Assembly (NCBI GenBank): GCA_947644305.1
Contig: CANRYS010000006.1
Location: 62,001-126,000, forward strand
Length of the DNA stretch: 64,000 nucleotides
DNA from: an uncultured Roseburia sp.
GTDB taxonomy: Bacteria; Bacillota; Clostridia; Lachnospirales; Lachnospiraceae
Direction: 5' to 3'
Part shown: in pieces, positions 32,932-42,600 of the stretch
Layout: every line of letters begins with the position of its first letter
How positions within the stretch are numbered: the stretch's first letter is position 1
The notes under the pieces: model-generated
The model's input: the letters and a program-made list of their open reading frames with translations, nothing else
The model's database searches: none
What the model was told of the DNA's origin: nothing
Position numbers and translations under genes: made by a program

Positions 32932-34521
32932 CTACAGTCCTTTTAGCAGCCCCTCTACACCCTCTCTTTCATATATCCCCCGGTAATACTCCACCTCATC
33001 CCGGATCAGGCTGTCGATGACCCGCATCCCCAGAAGCTCCACCGGCGCCTTGTCATCTGTCATCACAAGATTTCCAGCTTCATAGAGCTGCATTCCGTTC
33101 AGTATTTCTTCCATAAGACCCGTGAGATCTACATCGGTCTCAGCAGCGATCCCTTTTCGGAAACGATCCAAGATCTCCCCGGAATTAAAGGCGTATAAAG
33201 CACGGTTTGTACATCCGGCCACATCTATCGTGTATACATTTTTAAATACGCTGCCAATGGTATCCGACAGGTATTGGTTGATATTTCCCTCCTCGCTTCC
33301 CTTCATATTCAGATTCACAGCCATTACCCCACCCTCCTTCAAATGAGCTTGTACAAGGGTAAAAAATTCAACGGAGGACATCTGGAAGGGAATGGTGATA
33401 TCCTGAAATGCATCCACCAGGATCACATCATATTTTTTATCCACAGCATTTAAATACGCCCTGCCATCATAAGTGGCCACCGGTATATCTTCTGGTTGCT
33501 GAAAGTACTGTTTCGCAAGTTTTGTGATCTTTTCATCAATTTCAACACCCTCGATGTGAATGTTATCAAAATATCTCTCACACTGGAGAGCAAAGGTTCC
33601 CGTCCCCATGCCAAGGACCAGCACCTCTAGATCTTCTTTTTCATTCACTCCTGCCATGACCGGTGCCGCCATCATATAATCATAATACATCCCCGACAGG
33701 CTGGCATCTTTTCGCAGGATCGACTGCACGCCAAACAGCACATTGGTAGAGAGGATCACATTATTTTTGTCCTCTTTAACCTGCAGATAATTATATACGG
33801 ACTCCCCCTCGTAGATCAGTCCGGTCTCCCAGAAAGCTAAACGGTCGGAGAAACCTCCGGCGCAGCACAAAGCAAACAGGATCATTCCCACAACGACACT
33901 TCTGCCCATGATTTTTTTACTTGCAAAATAAATCAAGGCAAGCAGCAGAAGGATTCCCGCAAAGACCAAAAATGTCACAGAGGTTCCAAAGGCCGGAATC
34001 GTAACAAAGGTTGGCACAAATGTTCCGATAATACTGCCGATGGTATTGGAAGCATTCAGCGTACCTACAGTCTTTCCGCTGTCCTCCAAACTGTCTACAG
34101 TATATTTTACCAGGGAAGGAGTCACGGTCCCCAGAAGAAACAGAGGAAATACAAAGATCACCATACAGGCGGCAAAGGCGGCCCAGATCAGAAAATTACT
34201 GCTCACTGAAAATATAAGCAGCGCAGAGATTCCCAGAATGATATATTTTCCCACCACGGGAATGGCGGCAATCCACACTGCCGCAACGATCATACGTCGG
34301 TACAGCCTGTCCGGATCTGGGTTCTTATCGGCGGCTCTTCCGCCATAAATATTTCCCAGCGCCATGGCGATCATAATCGTTCCGATGATGATCGTCCACA
34401 CGATCTGAGAAGAGCTAAAATAGGGAGCCAGCAGACGACTCGCACCAAGCTCCACGGCCATCACGGACATTCCCGCAAAAAATTCTGTCACGTATAAATA
34501 GATCTTATTTTTTAAAATCAT
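32932..34521 (-). CDS. Membrane-anchored spermidine synthase-like protein
   Basis: The 529-residue protein has an N-terminal membrane part with about seven helices (residues 5-220), typified by ELGASRLLAPYFSSSQIVW and NTIGSIIGTF. A C-terminal Rossmann methyltransferase-like domain follows, with LVLGMGTGTFALQC, EGVEIDEKI and VILVDAFQD. The fold is that of spermidine synthase, but this membrane-fused class is functionally uncharacterised, so polyamine synthesis should not be assumed. ATG 34521 has GAGGAGA in front. It is separated from the upstream MATE gene by a terminator. Confidence 0.82.
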   Translation of the reverse strand: MILKNKIYLYVTEFFAGMSVMAVELGASRLLAPYFSSSQIVWTIIIGTIMIAMALGNIYGGRAADKNPDPDRLYRRMIVAAVWIAAIPVVGKYIILGISALLIFSVSSNFLIWAAFAACMVIFVFPLFLLGTVTPSLVKYTVDSLEDSGKTVGTLNASNTIGSIIGTFVPTFVTIPAFGTSVTFLVFAGILLLLALIYFASKKIMGRSVVVGMILFALCCAGGFSDRLAFWETGLIYEGESVYNYLQVKEDKNNVILSTNVLFGVQSILRKDASLSGMYYDYMMAAPVMAGVNEKEDLEVLVLGMGTGTFALQCERYFDNIHIEGVEIDEKITKLAKQYFQQPEDIPVATYDGRAYLNAVDKKYDVILVDAFQDITIPFQMSSVEFFTLVQAHLKEGGVMAVNLNMKGSEEGNINQYLSDTIGSVFKNVYTIDVAGCTNRALYAFNSGEILDRFRKGIAAETDVDLTGLMEEILNGMQLYEAGNLVMTDDKAPVELLGMRVIDSLIRDEVEYYRGIYEREGVEGLLKGL

Positions 34522-34539
34522 CTTTTCTCCTCTCAAAAA

Positions 34540-34570
34540 ACAGAAGGGCAGTTAAATACTGCCCCACTGT
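34540..34570 (-). terminator. Intrinsic terminator behind the MATE gene
   Basis: ACAGTGGGGCAG pairs with CTGCCCTTCTGT (10 of 12 pairs) across a 7-nt loop and is followed by TTTTTT on the minus strand. It lies just upstream of the ribosome site of the next gene. Confidence 0.8.
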
Positions 34571-34583
34571 TTATTCAAAAACA

Positions 34584-35963
34584 CTAACTCAGCGCCTTCT
34601 CTCTCCATTTACCCATGCGGTAGAAAATCGCCGTCACCACAGCGCCGATCACCCAGGAACATAACAGGGAAATAAAGATACATTCCTGTCTTCCATTGGG
34701 AAGTTCTGCACTTCTGGTCAGATAGGCGATGCCATATGCCACAGGCACGCGCACTACAACTGTAGTAAACAAAGAGATCCACATCGGCGTCATGGTGTCA
34801 CCAGCTCCACGCATGACACCGGATAGGCTCTGGGTTACCGCCATCGCTATATATCCGAATGCGATGATCCCCATCATACGACGGCTTAGGTCCACCAACT
34901 CTGAGGTATCGGTAAAGATCCCCATAAGCTGCTTTCCAAAAATAAGAATGGCTCCTGTGATCACGGATGTGGTGAGCACAGCGATCAAGGTACCCTGCTT
35001 TGCTCCCTGGCTCACACGGTCCTGTTTTCTGGCTCCCACATTCTGCCCGGCGTATGTAGTCATGGCAGTTCCAAAAGAAAAGTTGGGCAGCATCGCAAAA
35101 CCATCCACTCTCATGACGATTACATTCGCCGCAATAAACATCTCACCGAAACTATTGGTCAGTGACTGTACAATGATCATAGCCATGGAAAAGATCGCCT
35201 GGGTCAAACCGGAGGGAAGTCCCAGACGGACGATATTTTTCGCGTATTTTTTATGGAGCTTCATATAACAGAGCTTTAGGTCAAATATCTCTGTCATCTT
35301 AGCCAGACGCCAAAAACACAGGACTGCCGATACCGCCTGGGCGATCACCGTAGCCAGCGCCACGCCGCTGACTCCCATCCCCAGCTTAGCCACAAAAAGC
35401 AGATCAAGTGCAATATTCAGCACAGTAGATACCAGGAGATACAACAATGCGGAAAAGGAATCCCCCAGTCCTCTCAAAACACCGCTGAGAATATTGTAGT
35501 AGGCACATCCCACGATGCCGATAAACATGATCATGAGATACGAAGTACACCAGCCAATGATACTTTCCGGCGTCTTCAAAAGTACCAGCAGCGGCTTTAC
35601 AATGATCAATGACAGAAGCATAATGATAGCCACCGCTGCCGCCGTCAACAGAATACAGTTGCCTATGGTGCAGGAGAGATCCTTTCTCTGCTTTGCTCCA
35701 TAGTATTGAGCCACCATAATGCTGGCTCCCATACTGATACCGATAAATAATACCAGCAGCAGGTTCAGGATCGGCCCGGCACTTCCCACAGCAGCCAACG
35801 CATTGTCCCCTACGTATTTACCTACGACGATACTGTCCACAGTATTATAAAGCTGCTGCGCAATGTTCCCGATCAGCATAGGAAGCGTAAATGCAACGAT
35901 CTTTTCCCATGGTCTTCCCACTGTCATATCTGTTGCCTGAAATAACTCTCTGATTTGTTTCAT
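34584..35963 (-). CDS. MATE family multidrug/cation antiporter
   Basis: The 459-residue, 12-helix exporter has the two internally similar MATE halves: N-terminal AFTLPMLIGNIAQQLYNTVDSIVVG and, in the second half, GLPSGLTQAIFSMAMI. It would extrude cationic drugs or dyes using a Na+ or H+ gradient; in this genome Na+ is a plausible driver. The ATG at 35963 follows the chemoreceptor stop by 20 bp, so the two may be co-transcribed, ending at the terminator at 34540. Confidence 0.92.
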   Translation of the reverse strand: MKQIRELFQATDMTVGRPWEKIVAFTLPMLIGNIAQQLYNTVDSIVVGKYVGDNALAAVGSAGPILNLLLVLFIGISMGASIMVAQYYGAKQRKDLSCTIGNCILLTAAAVAIIMLLSLIIVKPLLVLLKTPESIIGWCTSYLMIMFIGIVGCAYYNILSGVLRGLGDSFSALLYLLVSTVLNIALDLLFVAKLGMGVSGVALATVIAQAVSAVLCFWRLAKMTEIFDLKLCYMKLHKKYAKNIVRLGLPSGLTQAIFSMAMIIVQSLTNSFGEMFIAANVIVMRVDGFAMLPNFSFGTAMTTYAGQNVGARKQDRVSQGAKQGTLIAVLTTSVITGAILIFGKQLMGIFTDTSELVDLSRRMMGIIAFGYIAMAVTQSLSGVMRGAGDTMTPMWISLFTTVVVRVPVAYGIAYLTRSAELPNGRQECIFISLLCSWVIGAVVTAIFYRMGKWREKALS

Positions 35964-35982
35964 TATGGTTCATCTCCATTTA

Positions 35983-37887
35983 TTAGGATGTGTAAAATTT
36001 AAAACGTTTAATCAATTTCTCCAACTGCATAATCAATTTCCTGTTGTCCTCCGACTGAAGCCGAATTTTATCCGCAATCTGGGAAGTGTTCCCATTCTTT
36101 TGTCCGATCATTCCGATGGCAGTACTATTCTCCCGCGTAACTTCCTTGACAGAGGTGACGCTACTGGTGATCTGCTGAAGTGAATTGCTCAGTACATCCG
36201 ATGATTCGTTTAGATCCATAATATCATGGCGAATCTGATCTGCTGAAACACTGTACTGGCGGGCATTTTCTGCAAAGATTTCAAACTGCCCCATAACCGT
36301 CTGCTCTAAAAACTGTATGATCGTATCAAAACATTTTTTAACGTCTTCTATACTAGTATTGGCATCGTCACATATACTCTGGATATCACCAGCCGTCGCC
36401 GTCGTCGTCTGTGCCAGCTCGCCAATCTCCTCCGCCACCACTTCAAACCCTTTTCCAGCCTTTCCGGCTCTTGCCGCCTCCAGGGACGCATTTAATGAAA
36501 GTAGCTTTGTCTGGGAAGCAATGTCCACAATCTCACCTGTCATCTTGTTGATCCTGGTAATTTCTTCCAAGCGTTGCATAACATCCTTAACTACCTCTTT
36601 GGTTTCCTCGAAAGTTTTACGACTGTTCTCATAGGCATCCTGCGCCTGTTCATTCATCTCACTGGAACGACGGATCAGTCCCTCACTGGACTTGACACTC
36701 ATCCCCAGATGTTCCATCGTATTTTCCATCCACTTGCCAATATCGGTAACCTTCTCATGCACATCTTCCACGATATCATCTGTATGTACCTGGCTCGCCG
36801 TCAACTCTTCGATAATTGAGGTGTTTTCTGTCACGCAGCCCACAAGATTCTGGGCGTGTGTACTCAGGTCATCGGTCTTAGAATTCAGGGAACCGCTGCA
36901 TAATCCCAGCGTTTTCACAACCTCTTTCAGCGACTTTATCAATCGATCGATAATCTTATATGTAAACGCCATCAGAATGGCTACGCCGACGATACAGATG
37001 AGGACCAGCATAAACCGAATCCTTCCCAGGGAACTAAAAACCTCTGATGAGGGATCTGTAATGACAAATGCCCAGTCTCTTCCATCCATAAACTGATAGG
37101 ATGCCAGATACTCTGTATCTCCTTCTTCAAACGTCAATGACCCAGAACGATCGCCATCCTTGATCTGCTGTAAAATATCCTTTATGTACTGTTCTTCTGC
37201 AACCTTTGTTATTTTATCTTTGTCCGAATGGAAAATGTATTCCCCTGTCTTTGTATTCACAAGGTAATAATTTAACTGCTTCATTCCCTCTGCCGGCAGA
37301 CTATCTAATATATTTACCAGACCTTCCGTAAAAATACCGCCACCTACCAGTCCAATAGGATTGTTGTTCTCATCATAACACGCCCGGTAGATAGAGATGA
37401 TCTGCGTTTTACTGGCAGGAGAAATGATGATTCCCGCATTATACACCTTTTCCGAATCCAACAACAGTTTCTGCAGCGCCGATAACGCCTCACCCTCTCT
37501 CGTGGTTATGCCCACGACTTTGGGATTGGTGTGTGCCAGCACATTGGTTTCCCAGTTACTTGTATAAATACCTTCCAGGTACTCCCGGTCCTCGCTGAAC
37601 CGCTCTGTATATTCCTGGGCTTCCCTGACAATATCTTCATCTGAAGGGTTCTCCAAAAGTGCTTTAATTTCCCCTGCACGGCTGTATGCCGTCAGATAGT
37701 TTTCCGTATCAACAATATAATTCTCGATTATCTGTGAACGTTCCTGAGAAACGGTTTCCATCGTCTTCACAGCATTTTCTTTCATTGACCCTGTCACAGA
37801 AAAATCCACAAAATAATACACGATCGCCATCACAATGATCTGCGCAATTAAAATAATAGTTATTATTCCAATACTTTTATTCTTCAC
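35983..37887 (-). CDS. Methyl-accepting chemotaxis protein with periplasmic Cache-type sensor
   Basis: The 634-residue receptor has a first membrane helix (about 8-28), an extracytoplasmic sensor of about 270 residues with dCache-like features (YLEGIYTSNW, YRACYDENNNPIGLVGGGIF), and a second helix (about 305-328). No clear HAMP follows. The long cytoplasmic coiled coil carries the conserved tip LLSLNASLEAARAGKAGKGF and VVAEEIGELA. The start is GTG with GGAGGCAG upstream. It should feed a CheA/CheW system; none is in the window, and no flagellar gene is seen. Confidence 0.9.
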   Translation of the reverse strand: MKNKSIGIITIILIAQIIVMAIVYYFVDFSVTGSMKENAVKTMETVSQERSQIIENYIVDTENYLTAYSRAGEIKALLENPSDEDIVREAQEYTERFSEDREYLEGIYTSNWETNVLAHTNPKVVGITTREGEALSALQKLLLDSEKVYNAGIIISPASKTQIISIYRACYDENNNPIGLVGGGIFTEGLVNILDSLPAEGMKQLNYYLVNTKTGEYIFHSDKDKITKVAEEQYIKDILQQIKDGDRSGSLTFEEGDTEYLASYQFMDGRDWAFVITDPSSEVFSSLGRIRFMLVLICIVGVAILMAFTYKIIDRLIKSLKEVVKTLGLCSGSLNSKTDDLSTHAQNLVGCVTENTSIIEELTASQVHTDDIVEDVHEKVTDIGKWMENTMEHLGMSVKSSEGLIRRSSEMNEQAQDAYENSRKTFEETKEVVKDVMQRLEEITRINKMTGEIVDIASQTKLLSLNASLEAARAGKAGKGFEVVAEEIGELAQTTTATAGDIQSICDDANTSIEDVKKCFDTIIQFLEQTVMGQFEIFAENARQYSVSADQIRHDIMDLNESSDVLSNSLQQITSSVTSVKEVTRENSTAIGMIGQKNGNTSQIADKIRLQSEDNRKLIMQLEKLIKRFKFYTS

Positions 37888-37939
37888 TTTTTCTGCCTCC
37901 CTATCTGAGATTTCTTTTGTCAGATATTATACATTATTA

Positions 37940-37955
37940 AAGCCCTTTAGGGCTT
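37940..37955 (-). terminator. Short hairpin behind the Nudix gene
   Basis: AAGCCC-TAAA-GGGCTT followed by TTAATAATG on the minus strand. A short stem and weak T-run, but it is placed correctly between the Nudix stop and the chemoreceptor ribosome site. Confidence 0.5.
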
Positions 37956-37999
37956 ATTTTACCATGATTTAAAATAATTTTCCAGCTATTTTCTGCGCT

Positions 38000-38560
38000 T
38001 TATTCCTTGCTCCACAAATAGCAGTATGCCTGGGTTCTACCGGCAAATAGCCCATTCTGCAGAAGTTGCTGGACCTCTTTCTTCGTGTACCAGCCTGCCT
38101 CAATCTCTTCCACCGGGGAATCACTCTTCTGGATCCTGCCCTCCGCTGTGCCCACGATACAGAGATTGGTCTCGTTGGAAAATCCCACCGCACTATAACT
38201 GATGGGCAGAATTTCTTTGATGCTCACCAGTTTAAGTCCCGTCTCTTCCTTCAATTCTCTGGCGGCGCTCTCCTCCGGCGTTTCCTCCGGCTCGATCAGA
38301 CCCGCCGGAAAATTGTACACCCACTCCCCGGGCGCCAGACGAAATTCCCGGTTAAGAAGCAGCTTTTCCCCACTCACATCGTGCATGATCAGCACCACCG
38401 CATCTGCTTCTTTCTTCTGTAGATCCTCCAGTCTCTTCACTTCTGGATTCCGGCTGATCATCTCATATATCTTTTCCCTTCCCTCTTCTGTCTCATAGGT
38501 AATATCATAGCGATGAATAAATCTACCGCTCAGAATCTTTCTGACCGAGATATACTTCAT
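38000..38560 (-). CDS. Nudix hydrolase (ADP-ribose pyrophosphatase-like)
   Basis: The 186-residue protein has a complete Nudix box, GLIEPEETPEESAARE followed by LKEETGL, preceded by the NFPA strand typical of the ADP-sugar pyrophosphatase group. It cleaves a nucleoside diphosphate linked to another group, probably ADP-ribose-like. Its ATG overlaps the stop of the AraC-type gene by 4 bp (ATGA), so the two form an operon. Confidence 0.88.
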   Translation of the reverse strand: MKYISVRKILSGRFIHRYDITYETEEGREKIYEMISRNPEVKRLEDLQKKEADAVVLIMHDVSGEKLLLNREFRLAPGEWVYNFPAGLIEPEETPEESAARELKEETGLKLVSIKEILPISYSAVGFSNETNLCIVGTAEGRIQKSDSPVEEIEAGWYTKKEVQQLLQNGLFAGRTQAYCYLWSKE

Positions 38561-39396
38561 ATTTTATTTCCCCCTGCATTTCTCCATACCGACGGAGACA
38601 TACCCGTCTGTTTTTTGAATACCTTTGAAAAGGAAAATGGATCGTTGTAGCCGACGGAATAAGAGACGTGCTGCACCGGCATCCCGGTCTCCCGGAGCAG
38701 TTGCTTCGCCTTCTTGATCCGAAACTGAATCAAATACTCCTGTATGGTATAGCCCGTGGCGTATTTGAATACCTTGCTAAGATAAGATCTGTCAATTCCG
38801 CAAAAATCGGCGATGCTCTGCACACAGATCGGCTCTGAATACTTTTGATTGATATAATCAATAACCCATTGAACGTAACGAAGGGCCGGTTCCGTCTGCT
38901 CCCCTTCCTCCGGCTTATGCGGAGAGTGGTCGATCAGAAGTTGGAAAAAATAATACAATTTCCCCATACAGGTATACTCCTGTTCGTGACAGTCACATAT
39001 TTCCTGCAGAATCCCCCCCAGCCGCGCACCTACCTCCGGCAGCCACAACACCGGTGTCTTTCTTGTCAGTCCTGCCTTCTGCAGCAGCTCCACCACTTTG
39101 AATCCATGAATATGAATCCATATATAATGCCAGGGTCTTATTTCATCTGCCTGATAGCGAACCAGTGTATTAGGGGGCAGCAAAAAAAGACTCTGCTCTT
39201 TTACCGCAAACTCTTTTTGATCTAAATATAACGTCCCCGCTCCATTGAAAACATAGTGCAGGATATATTTATCCCGGATAATAGGGCCGAATTCATAGCC
39301 CGTGGGACATTTCTGCCTGCCCACCTCATAGAGCCTTAAATCTTCATATTGACTGAAATTCAGCCACCAGGCTCCATCCTGCCACTCTTCTTTCAT
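38557..39396 (-). CDS. AraC family transcriptional regulator
   Basis: The 279-residue protein has an N-terminal cupin ligand-binding domain (GAGTLYLDQKEFAVKEQSLF, PPNTLVRYQ) and two C-terminal helix-turn-helices (VQSIADFCGIDRSYLSKVF; the family end VGYNDPFSFSKVFKKQTGMSP). Cupin-AraC proteins usually sense sugars and activate glycoside-use genes; the adjacent GH97 glycosidase is an obvious candidate target. ATG 39396 with GAGGGGG upstream is preferred over the track start 32 codons earlier. Confidence 0.9.
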   Translation of the reverse strand: MKEEWQDGAWWLNFSQYEDLRLYEVGRQKCPTGYEFGPIIRDKYILHYVFNGAGTLYLDQKEFAVKEQSLFLLPPNTLVRYQADEIRPWHYIWIHIHGFKVVELLQKAGLTRKTPVLWLPEVGARLGGILQEICDCHEQEYTCMGKLYYFFQLLIDHSPHKPEEGEQTEPALRYVQWVIDYINQKYSEPICVQSIADFCGIDRSYLSKVFKYATGYTIQEYLIQFRIKKAKQLLRETGMPVQHVSYSVGYNDPFSFSKVFKKQTGMSPSVWRNAGGNKI

Positions 39397-39467
39397 GATT
39401 GACCCCCTCATCATGCCAATTAGCTCTATACTATCACCTCTTTTCCGGCACGTCAAGCCAGAAAGAA

Positions 39468-39537
39468 AAAGTACTATCAACCGGGGAACCATTTCACAAT
39501 ATGTCTGTGCTGGTTCTCCTATGATTGATAGTACTTT
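39468..39537. terminator. Extended 70-nt hairpin between the glycosidase and araC genes
   Basis: The outer stem AAAGTACTATCAA/TTGATAGTACTTT is 13 perfect pairs, and the inner stem GGGGAACCA/TGGTTCTCC has 8 perfect pairs and one G-U. On the minus strand it is followed by TTCTTTCTGG (with five Ts ending the stem), so it can terminate the glycosidase transcript. It also sits just upstream of the araC promoter area. The remaining bases of the 39397-39605 gap show no gene. Confidence 0.6.
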
Positions 39538-39605
39538 CTTTATTTCACTTCACGACACCGCCGGATTTACCCTGGCAGTCAGGAGTCTCTATTATGACAA
39601 TCCTG

Positions 39606-42600
39606 TTATTTTATCTTAACTTTTTTTACTTTGCTCCATGCACCGTATACTTTTTTTGTACCTGATTTGCGGAGTGCACGCACACGAACATAGTACACTT
39701 TCTTTGATTTCAATTTCTTGATAACCTTCTTGGAAACAGATTTCTTTACAGCGATGGTCTTCGCTTTTTTCCATTTCTTATTCGTGCTATAAGAGATCTG
39801 ATAAGATGACACATTTTTCAGTTTCTTAAAGCTTACTGTCATCGTCTTTTTCTTCTTGCTCTTAACCGTAACACCCTGAACTTTTCCTGGTTTCTTTACC
39901 GTAGCTTTCGGTGCAGTAGTCGGAACGGACGGCGCTGGTGTTGCCTGTGTTCCATTTCCAGATGGATTCTGGGGTGCCGGTGTCACCTGCGGCGGCTCCG
40001 GAGCCTTCTTGATCAGATATGTTTTCTGCACCTTGCCGGCATACTCACCAATTCCCACAACCGTCACTGTCGCCGTACCTGCCTGTTTGCAGTTGGAATA
40101 ATAAACCTGATAGTCCTCTCCATCGGTCAGTGTGACGCCATTTCTTACAACGGTTACTGCCGGTGTATTTCTCTCTCCGTTATAATCATATTCTTCTTTT
40201 GACAAAGTCACCTCAGACATGGAAAGGTCTGCCTTGGAAATAGCAATCCGATCGATGCCCGGCGCCCCCGCCTTATCATTATACAGACAGATCGTATTGG
40301 AGCCTGCCTCCAGGTTTACGTTGATGGACTTAGCGGCAACCGCGTTACCATCGCCAGCCACAGCAACCATACTGCTTAGCTCGATGGGCTCCCCATCGTT
40401 CACCTTTACATACAGATTCTTGGCAGTAGGGGATACAAAGAACAGCCTGAGTTCATGCTCGCCCTCTTCCAGAGCCTCCACTTCAAAGGTTAAATTTTTC
40501 TTACTGTTTCCACCTATATTCACAAACTTTTTGCCAGAAACATAATCCGTCTGGGAAATAGTGGTTCCCTCTCCCATCTGTGCCTCTTCTGCCTCATAGT
40601 ATTTGTATCCATCATACACCGTCATACCGATCGGATCATTTTTACTGAATTTGATCGCACAGCCTCCGGCTTTCATCAAACTGAGATCCATCACGGTATC
40701 AGATGTCACCTGACGGGTTTCTACAGCGATGCCGCCTTCTTCTTTATCGGTGTAAATATATGCATAATAGGTCTCGCCCTCATCTAGGAAGTCTAAAGAG
40801 ATCTCATAATCACTGGCCGCATCCGTCATAGCGCCTACATACCAGTTCTCCCCACTTCTTCTTGCCCGGATCACAGAACTTCCTGGAGTCCCTGCCAACA
40901 ACTTACTTTCATCCCATGAACTTGGCAGATTCGCCAGCAGGGAAGAACCACCATATCCCGGATATACGTAGGCAGAATGTGCCAGAGTCTGCATCGCAGA
41001 TTCATATACAACCGTCATACCCAGCATAAATCCATCGGTGGCAGTTACGTTTTTAACGCTCATTCCCACCGGCGTAAACTCCATGGAGCCAATGACATTT
41101 CTCGTATATGGCAGCATCAGGAGCGATTGAACTGGGGAGCCGCTTCCCCACTTAAAGTACTCAGAACCCATAACGGCTTCGCTGGATAAGATATTTGGAA
41201 ATGTCCGGTTCTCTCCATTCGGATCGGTACAACCATGATAATTCAATACCAGCTTATGTTTGGCAGCGATAGATGCCAGATCATACATGATCTTCATGGC
41301 AAACTGGCTGTCACTGTTAATATAATCTACTTTTACACCTTTGATTCCCAGTTCTTCACACCAGGCAAATTCCTCTTCAATAGTCTCTGGATTATCCAGG
41401 TCGAATTTATGAGGTTGGTCAAACTTATTCACACCGTACCACAGAAGCAGTTTAACGCCCTTTGGCTCTGCATAGGCAACCAACTCCCTGATCTTGGTCT
41501 CATAATCCTTCCACACTTCCCAGCCAAAATCGATGAGACAATATTTCTGTCCCGTCTCCTCGGCATAATCAATATAGTCAAACATGGTATCATAGTCAAT
41601 GACATCACTGGTAGTTGACCACCAGGACCAGGATGAGGTTCCCGGCTCTACCCAGCTATAATCTCCCTCTGCCGGCGGATTCAGATCCGAAATCAGAGAA
41701 CTGTTTACCAGCTTTTCCAGATTGTCCGTCATAATAGCTACACGCCATGGTGTATGGAATACATCGGTCATCTTCACGCTAGAAATGCCTTTGTAGGAAG
41801 CTTGATATGTCTGCCCGTTCTTGGAGTCGTCCTGTTCCTGCTCCAAATACAGACCGAAATTAACCTGCAGCGCCGTACTTCCTGACTTCGTCTTGAAACC
41901 GGATGCACAGTAAGGCTCTTCTTCATTATACACGTTTGCCTCTGCGAGAAGCACCCAATAATCCCCATTATTCGTCGGCACTTTTCCCAGGATCGGAGGT
42001 CCATAACTGCTGTTTGCGCTCTTAATGCTAGAGACCTTCCGCGGGGTGTAGGTACTTGCCTCATAAGTTGCCGATACGCCCATCGTCCATATATTAGCCG
42101 CATCTGGAAGCACGAAGGAGCTTGCCTCTTCGGTTATCTCTGTCACTTCATCGCTGCTGCCAGTATCACCGTCTACCTCATAGCGATATGCCATTCCGTC
42201 CTCAAATAAACGGAAGATCATAGTAATTTTACTATTTCCCCGAGTGAGGGTAAAAGCCGTCTCCTGATATTCTTTGGACACATGGCTGGAACTTCCCTGG
42301 ATCCAGTCATACTCTTCTTTTCCCTTTGTCTTTCGGATAGAATCCTCATCCAACTCAAGACTGCGGGACAGATCTACTCCTTTTGTAATCAGCCCCAGAG
42401 GTGCACATTTCATGACAACCTCTCCGTTGCGATATGCAGAATAGTAGTACTTCTGGGAAGAGTCTGTCCAGATCCGTACCACATTGCTTCCATCTACGGA
42501 AGCTGTCTCCAGCTCTTTTATCTCTGTCATACCGGCAGAGCCGTCATCCTGCACGATCTCTTCTACCGGTGGTTTCTGCTGGCTCACATCAATCCCGTAT

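Noticed and set aside
40381-40391. GCTCGATGGGC sequence similar to the hairpin family
   Set aside because: It lies inside the glycosidase coding sequence and has no complementary arm.
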